In this document: positions 10,140-19,100 of the stretch, piece after piece
Layout: the number at the start of each line of letters is the position of its first letter
How positions within the stretch are numbered: position 1 is the stretch's first letter
Source of the DNA: Phoronis australis
Lineage: Eukaryota > Phoronida > Phoronidae
DNA length: 46,387 nt
Assembly: GCA_002633005.1 (NCBI GenBank)
Contig: NMRA01000601.1
Coordinates: forward strand, 64,001-110,387
Direction of reading: 5' to 3'
Notes under the pieces: generated by a model
What the model saw: only the letters and a program-made list of their open reading frames with translations
Databases searched by the model: none
Told to the model about the DNA's origin: nothing
Made by a program: the position numbers and the translations under genes

Positions 10140-13100
10140 CTGAAAAATATAGAAACACGTGCAAGGAATAAGCAAGAATTATTAGTTTTCATACAAATAT
10201 TTTTAAATAGAATGGCATTGAAACAGTGAGGCGCGTTGTTCTGCCTGCCTGGTTTACAGACAAAATCTATGTTGAAACATCCTGATGCTAGACAAGACTT
10301 AGTAATTATAACGATGGGGAAAATACCATGCATATGTCTTTTTAGGCGCATTTGCCTAAACCTTCGATTATATCCGGAATCAGGCGCATGCGCCTTTATG
10401 AGAAACATTAATGACGAAAAGTAAGGAGTAAGTTTTTGAAATATGGTAGCCAAACTTGACTTAAGCTATACAACACGTTAGATGTTGAAAAATTATTTAA
10501 TCTTTACTACTCTTAATGAAAAGTACTAAGAATGGAATGAGGCGTTGGCGCCGACGCTAAGTGAAACACTTAAGCAAAACTATAGTTCTTGAAAAAACGC
10601 ATTATTTCGGATATAGGCGGTACGGGTCTATCTATATTCACAGTTACTGTTCAAGTTTCAGAATATTCTCACAAATGCACTGGTAAACAAAAATGCCATC
10701 GATGGCTGCTTGGAAGAGTTCGTGAGGGTTTCGCCATAATCAGCATGAAACACGGTCAAACAATCCGTAATTCATAGAATATACTATTGACTATTTAACT
10801 GACTTCGTCAAGAGCAATGCGACTTCTTCTGAACGCGCAATGCGGAACTCTAAGCAATGTCATGGTGATGAAATTATACATAAAGGTTACATCTAAATTT
10901 GTCGTACCACCTTTGGTGGGAAGCTCCAAGAGATGCCAAATGGTACCAAGCATTTGTTGCAGTACCGCCAACAGATTTTATTTTTGTCTTAAGAAATAGC
11001 AGTCATTGAAATTAAAATCTTACCACTCTATCTAAGGCGTAGATCGCTTTGGTGACCGCGGGAATATTTTTCTTATCCCAAAGGTCCACAGATTGAAAGA
11101 TGTCTTCTTTAGACAATCCGTAATCTTCCGTGGCTTTGTTGTAGTTCTCAATATTTTGCATCATTAAAAAGGTGCTGCCGCTCGTAGTAACCTTCTTTAT
11201 GCAGCCTGGCTTGAGCGTATTCATGAGCCTGAAATAGAAATTAGCGCAGTGATCTCCTACAACCTTATTTGAAAAGCCACTAAAATGGGACACAATACAC
11301 GATCACGTAGCATAACCTTGTCTATTAAGACCATAAAAAGACGCGTTCCTTAACGCTAGTGTATTGCAAGTTTGGCGAGATCACTCTAGTTTTCAAGAGA
11401 AATCTCCGTGCATTACAACTGATGCACGTGACCTCAACCGCTTTTCCTCGCGAAAATCACGTATTACGCAACGGGCCGCGTAACGTGCGCGTTGTTTCGG
11501 TTTAAATCATTCATTGCCAAAACGGATGTTAAGGCAATTCACACATGCTCAGTTAGTTAGTTTCGTTTTTTCTTACCCGTGCAGAAGCAAAGCGTCTGAA
11601 GCCACCATGCACCGGCGTAGCGTTTTTGCATAACAGAATTGCACGAGAAACGTCCAAAAGACAAGAACTTACGCACACATAATTACCACTTCCGGCATTT
11701 TGAACTTCGGGTCCTCGATCGTTTATCCAGTATCCAGAAGTACGTAGCCAACAAATGAGGCTCTTGTTCTTCTACATAGTACCTTGTTACTCTCTTTGCG
11801 CGTATCCTCTTTGCAGGGCAAATCCATTCCAGTAACAGATGGCAGTTGCCGTGGCGGCATTCTTTATGGCAAAATGCCATTGGGAAAGGCATTCAAGATG
11901 TACTAATATTCAATCAGACTGTTTGGCATACATTTCGACCCCGTTCCGTGAACGCGTGCACTGAAGAGTACACAGAAATTATGTTTTTAAAATGAAGATA
12001 ACCAAAAAGAATGCCATCTTATTTCATAATCAGTAACGAATAACGACTAAAGATAAAGGAATGTGCTCTCCATACCCCCCCCCCCCTTGAATTCAACGAG
12101 CCAAAAACGACTTAAAACAGTAGTTAAATTTTATTTCAATTCAGATATGAAGCAAATATCATGGTTCACTTTCTGAGTGTAACATCGAAATATATGTATA
12201 ATAAAAAGCGAGTAACCGGCATGAGCATCGACACTGTTCTCCCAGTGTTTTGGCTGAGCTTAGAACTGTACCTCACAGGGCAACCTTCGGTTACTCGCTT
12301 GCTATTAAAATCTACAACTGGCTAACAACATGCCTGCTACGAAAAATAGCTCTAAGTCTGTCTACGAGAATCAACTAAACTGGTACGGAAATTTACAGGA
12401 AAACGTTGGGCGGAATTGCAGCATAAATAAACACCTTGAAAATATCAGGGAATTTTTACACTGGCGGGAAAAACGGTTATACAGAATTCTTGCTATTGTG
12501 ATTGTCAAGTTGCCATGGAAACGGAACACTCGAGGTTGGATTAAGAAGGGATGAGGGCACAGTTTTACATCGAAAATATATGAAAATATTTCACTTAAAT
12601 CAATAAATATGCGGTTCCTTGAAAAATAGCATTGATCATTATTATTTACAAATCCCAAAATCAAATGCACGAATGAGTAAACAGATTTACAACAAAAATT
12701 CTTCATTTGATGTCAGTTACATCGTTGTCTTTGTGGGCTGACTATAACGTGAAAAAGACTGCATTGGAATAGCTATCGAACCAACAAAGCTCAAAATACT
12801 GAAACTTATATTTAGTAAAGTGCCAGTCTAACGGCTTTCCATTTCAAATTCTATAGATACACCTAAAGTATGAAGGCCCTGTGATCTGACCGTAGATTAT
12901 AACGTTCTCGTGTCTGGTCTAATCTATAGAATACGCAGTTCTTAAAATTAAAGCGACTGTGATTTAGTCCAAAATTGCACGTGATTTGCCCATGTTAAGT
13001 CCAGCTTGACTAGCGCCCTTATTGTAACCAGCTTGGAGTCCAATGTGAGATTCACCCGCGCGTAGAGTGGCCTCGTCGAAATTGCGGATATTCTCATCGG

Positions 13101-16100
13101 CCATCTTGGGTCCTAGGACTGGGCCGGCAAATTTGTTCTTTTGGGCCTGCAAAACATAGAGGGAGCGCGAAAACGTAAATGGAAATATACTCTTAACAGT
13201 GGCAGATCTACGTTTTCAGTAAGGGGGAGGGGGGGTTAGGATTCGAGCGAATCCGAGGTGCGTAGCGCCGAGGAGGAGGAAGGTCGGGAGAGGGTTTCCC
13301 TCCTCCCGTGTAAGATTTTTTGTGTTTTTTTAGTAACTAATTTCGTTTTTCTGTCGAATTGTTTTTCAATTTTTGTTTTTGATCCTGTCCCGAGGGGGGG
13401 AGGGTTGAACCCCCTGACCCTCCCTGTAAATCCGCCTCTGCTTAACTATCAGTTATCTGACTGTATTACTCATTTGGAAACTTACTCAGTTGAATAGCTT
13501 GTTTGTTTTATACTTTCGAATTTTAAAAAAGTTTGTAGAGAATACTTTAAACAAGGTAATAAGTAATTTGTTATTATTCTGTACATAGTCAATTATTAGG
13601 GGCCGAACAAACTCTTAACAATCTAAATATCCTAAAAGCAGTACATAATAAGAAGACAAGTGTACAATGCGTTGGATAACACCAGTAACTCGCTTGAAAA
13701 GCAAGATCTCGCGAGATTCCGCGAGATATTGCCTTGTATTTTGAATGAGAGCACGTGATTTTTGCTGGATTTTTGTCGCTGCGAAACAACTTTTGAGCTC
13801 TACCAAGGGCTGAGTCACCTGCGCACTGCGAACTAACTCCAGCGCAGTGTCTGTGGCCGTATAGTGGTTCTGCCGTTACCGAGCGGCACCAATGTGGTAA
13901 AAAAGTAACAGCCAATGGACCTAACAGCTGTGTGACCTTGTTGGGAGGGCCAACCTGCGTTGCTAAGCACTTGACGTCATTTTTAAGAATAGTTCTTACT
14001 AGGAACTAGTGCCTGCCAAAACACTTGTTCCTATAGTGCCACAAAGTGTTTCTCGGTAGGCGGTCTTTCAGCACAGCGCTTCAATTTACAAACTCAAACC
14101 GTAAGAAACACTCGACACTGAATCAGCAGATTAAAGTGAGTTGAAGTTGGATAATATTTAGAGTTGACGAACAGCATTCTTTCGTTGGAAAGATTTAGGA
14201 GATGTTGTACTAATATCTGTTCATATACTTAAACAGGGTTTAGCATCTTTAGACTAGTGGTGGTGTTTGAAACGAACTGTGTTAACGACATAGATGCCAT
14301 CAGCAATGACTTGATGCCTAGGTCACGGGACTAGCTTCACACTTTCTACCGTGGCAGTCATTTTTGCGAATTGTTTTCGGTTTCGTCCGAGACGGCCTCA
14401 AAGGTTTTACCGCAATCACACCGCGTATGCATGTAACGTGCTTGGGTTATAATGATAAAAGTTTCGCAAGTCAACTGTGAAGCCTGCAGTGTTGACGTGG
14501 TTGCAGCGAACTTTCGTTGTAACCTACAGTTTTCTGGTATAAAAACGTTTCTGCTGTACGATTAGAATATTCAAATAGTCGTGGCAACCATGCACAAGAA
14601 CCACCAACCTAACCCGCTTCGGGCGACAACAAAAAGAAGAATTTCCAATAACTCACCGTTCTTCCTAATGCGTATATAGCTTTAGTGACGGCTGGTATGT
14701 TCTTCTTTTCCCACAAGTCAACAGTTTGGAATAAATCCTCTTTGGGTACTCCGTAGTCGAGCATTCCCTTTTGGAACGCCTCGATGTTCTGCATGACGAT
14801 AAATGCGCTCGAACCGCCGTGGATTTTTTTAACGCTGTTTGGCCTCAACACGTTGATCAACCTGCAGTGTAAGGACACGCTTTATAAGCTTGCCATAAAA
14901 CCGCCTTTCGCCAAAGAAACTGACTTTCGATTTGGAGCACCTGGCGCTATGCAACTGGTCTCAGCTTACTTCTTATTCAGATGTGATGTGATTTCCAAAA
15001 ATGAAAGGAAGGACAGTTCGTCACCACGTGAGACCGTGAAATGTGTAAAAAAAACCTGTGATGGCAAACCAATGAGCTGGGTTTCAGGCTATACCAAACT
15101 GCCAGTTCTTTCTGGCTCTGAATTCACCTTTAATCTGAGTAAGGAACAAACTGAGGACACTTTTATAACGGCAAATGGTCTCAGCCAAAAGTCAGTCGAG
15201 TTTTGAATTGCTTTAATGTTCAATTAACGAAATAAATTTCATCTTTTGGTTCTAATGTTTAAAGAATCATCGAAAATAATTATGAAGGCACCATTGATTG
15301 TCTAGTCCTATAGCACTATTGCCATTACGTACATTGCTCTGAAATAACGCGACTACAAAATATGCATTCCAAAGGCATGAAGCGAACCATTTTAAGACTG
15401 CCTGTACTGCTATGAATACTGTCTAGGGCCTAGACACATTCGTTAATTTTTTCTCATGTGAAATTTTTATTCGACAAATCACGCACACAAATACAATCAA
15501 AAGTTAACATGCTGTGCAAAGAAATAAAAAATACTCAACTACACAAAAGAGGAAAACCACGCGGCAATCACGCGACGATTTGAACATACAACACACTGAA
15601 GAATGAAGACAGAGCGAGAGACAGAGAGAAGGAAAGAAAAGAAGGAAACACAGCCATCTTCTCATGAAGACGCCAGATGAAGCTCGAACGCACGGACAGG
15701 ATGACGTCTGATGATGCCGTTCGGATGTTTTCTGACCTGTTGAAACTAAAATGTTGTGTTAGTTCAGTCAGTTGGAGTTAGAACTGAAAATGAACAGTGA
15801 TGTTAATAATATTAGCAAGTGTGTCACTGAAAACATACAAAACGTTAATGATAATAAAAACAACAGGTACAACAGTGCGAAACTCATGCTTCTGTTAATG
15901 AATCACTCGCACACCATCAGCAGGCGACGTCTGTTGGCGAAGTCGTCTTTCAATGTCAGAGAAAAGGCAATGCAAAGCCACACATTTGAAAAATACATGA
16001 GACGCATTAGTCTCGCCATACCAGCAGCTGCAATGTTGTCTTCACGCGAGTAAAACAGGTCACGAGTTAGAAGGCCATCATCAAACAATTTGGGGAAGAA

Positions 16101-19100
16101 CATTAAATTTGGAATAAAAGGTTTTGAGAAATACGTGAGCTAGTAAATCACGGCCCAGGATATTTGACAGGCAAGTAATTCTGTTTTCTGTTAATGAAAT
16201 GTATTTTTGTCGCCCTCGTTAGCATTGCGATCACGGCAAACACCATGCACAAATCAAAGTAAACGAATGTTAACATGCCAAGTGAGAAAGGATTTTTAGT
16301 TAAGTTTGGTGTTTTCATACGCCTGTTTGTACCACGTGATGTCCATTTTAGTGACCATTGACGAATCCCATTTAAATGAAGGCAAAACTCTCTCGAAAGT
16401 GGGATGAAGTGCAATTTATTTTTCAAGTCTTCGTTAAGCACAGACCATGCCAACACATGTACTGTAATCAATAAAATGATGTTCCTAAAAGCAAAACTAT
16501 TGACAATACGGTACCATTTTTTTGCTTTGGCAAACGTTCGAGGTTAAATCTTGTTGAATTAAATATGGAAAACCTTTTGCGTTTTTAGGACCTTGAGAAT
16601 GTGAAGCAACAATACATGACCCATTGTGTGTCACTTATGTGACAGCCCGGCTCTAAGGGTGACCGTTTCGTATTTTACGGTAGTTTTGGTCCTTCAGTGC
16701 GCCCCGTTGGATGGAGCCTATTGGACTCACTTGCACAAGACAATGCCGTCTCTCAAAACATCCTCAAGAGGTCCCTGGTCCAGCTTTTCGCCAATTATGC
16801 TCGCTATCCAGTCAAGAGCCTGTTGTTCTTCACCAGCATCACGCCTTCCACTGATCTGTGCAATCAAAAGCATGTAATTGACAAGAGATGGCGCAGCTAG
16901 CCAGTCTCTAACATCATGAACTGCGATGCCATGCGCAGCGGTGGACATATTCAAACATGAACAGTGACACTGATCGAAACAGTAAATGCAAGACAAGAAT
17001 AACAGGCTCAGTTTCGTTGACGCAAACTCGCGAGTAAAGCTAGCGTGACTACGTGCTTCGCTTCGATTACTCTCCAAGACTTGAGCTATCTTGGATTTTC
17101 AGGAGTATGCGTCTACGGAACGGACACCCCACATCATAAAAATTACCCAGATGACTGAACTGTTTCTTAATCAAACAAAAATAGACTACTACACTTTTCT
17201 CAGCGTGTGGAACTCTGGACTCTAGCAGTAGACCTGAAATGAGCTAATATTTGACTGTGGCCGTCTGGTAGGGCCGACGGACACACTGGCGACGTTAATG
17301 GGGCCTCACGGGGACCTATATGACCCCTTAACATTAAGGAATGCACGCAGACTGTAGTAAAGGAGATCACAGTCACATCTAGCCACGCTTGCATGAAAAT
17401 GTTTCTTGTAGTTGAAATGTAGTTGAGTAAATGGCACGCGTGACGGAAGTTGTCTGTTCTTGGAAACTGGCTGTAATGATACCTGGAAGCAGGAAAATAT
17501 CAACAAATGGTGGCTGACAGTGTTTTTAATGATTTATCTGCACATCTGGAACAACTGTGGAGAGGAGGAAACACTGACGCAGGTAAAGGATTGGGCCCAC
17601 GTTTACACGGGGGTGGGCGGCTGACGATTTATTTTATCTGATCTGACATTGTTTCGTCCGGAGGCATCAGTGCTAGATTTTTTTTCATTTTTCATTTCAT
17701 AACAATTGTTTGTCACTAGCTCCAAGTTGTGACGCTACTGTCGTATTTGGTATTCCAGATATTTTGACCCTTCCGAGGGGAAGTCTGCAGGTTAAAAAAT
17801 TTCTCTGGTGTGCAGGCCTTTTTAGAATCATAAACCAAACGAAATTTTCTCAAACATGGTCAGCAGCACACCCCCATAAATACTTGTGCGGAGGAACCTC
17901 AGATAATGCCTACAAAAATCATTTTAATTTATAAAACTTTCGTCCATTTTATCAGTGTTAGTCCTGACACCGACCTTGTCGTCACTCATCGCCAGTTAGA
18001 AGACTTCGAACGATCATGGCGTCTGAACGGCTATGCATGAACACAAGCATCTAGGGATAGAAACAATAGCTAAACGACTGACGAGAAGTGTGAAGATTCA
18101 CGTGGAAGCGAAAGAACAGCAAGCAGAGGTGGATAGGTGCAGGGTGCCTACATGTACACAGAAGAAGTACGAAAAGCAGACGTCATAAGAAACTGTAAGA
18201 AAAACACGTGACACTCAGCGAGGACCAATCGGGGCACTACGTTGGTGTGTGCAGAAGGGCTACCTACTTGCACAAAATTGCGCCATCTTTTAGTATGTCT
18301 TCGTAGGGTGAAGTTCGGTCGATGGTCTCTCCAACTACAGCTTCCATCCAATCAAGGCATTCATTTTCTTGCTCTGTACTTCTCTTACCATCGAGCTAAG
18401 CAATGTCAAAAAAGGGTTAATAACAAATCCTCGACAGTTCAACACGTAACAGTATGAAGCCAAAATCAAAGCTTGAAACTTGCAACAGTCACTGACAGAC
18501 GCAAATGCTTAAAAAGGTAATACCAAGTAGCCCCGAATCAAAACTACGATATACTGCATAGAGGTCGCTACATCACAAAAATTAAAGATAATTTATCTTC
18601 TGTAATGACAATGACCTATTAGAAACCAGAAACCCTAAATGAATGTTTGTGCGGAAAGCATAGTTCTACCAAGGAGTGTAGTTGGTTCTACACTTCCGTG
18701 ATCGTGTCAGAATTCTATGAACAAAATCACAAAAATGTATACCGCAGGCGAACTGTTAGTCAAGACCCGGGGTCAAGAGCTGATATAATGCGTCTCCATT
18801 TTTAGTCCACTATCGCAAACAAGGCGATGTGATACATAAGCTGGGGAATAAATTTGTCGGTCCTGTTCAGGGTCTTTAGATTGCTCTTAGAAGCGTCGTT
18901 GTAAGCGAGCTATTAGAAGCGAGTCGCTTCTAGCAACACAAAGTTTCAAATATTTGCAAATGCAGTACACTCCACATCCGGCTCTTAATCGAGAAATTAA
19001 TTTCAAATTACAGAATCAATTATTTTTGAGAAGCTATATAGGAGCTAGAGTACCAAGGCGTATTTTAAAAGAATTCAGAAGCATAAATGCTCAAGTTTAG

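Noticed and set aside
9859-10164. 101-codon minus ORF overlapping exon 4B
   Set aside because: A different frame from the one fixed by the exon 3B donor phase; the phase-0 reading is preferred.
12206-12300. let-7-like microRNA (TGAGGTA word on the minus strand)
   Set aside because: The word is not in a microRNA-like hairpin arm and the rest does not match let-7.
15772-16053. 93-codon plus ORF in the 2B-3A intron
   Set aside because: Low-complexity N/K/M-rich frame with no support; opposite strand to the host gene.
16148-16471. 107-codon minus ORF with a hydrophobic segment, GPCR-like at first sight
   Set aside because: Lies in the intron after exon 2B, with no splice signals in suitable phase and no conserved receptor motifs.
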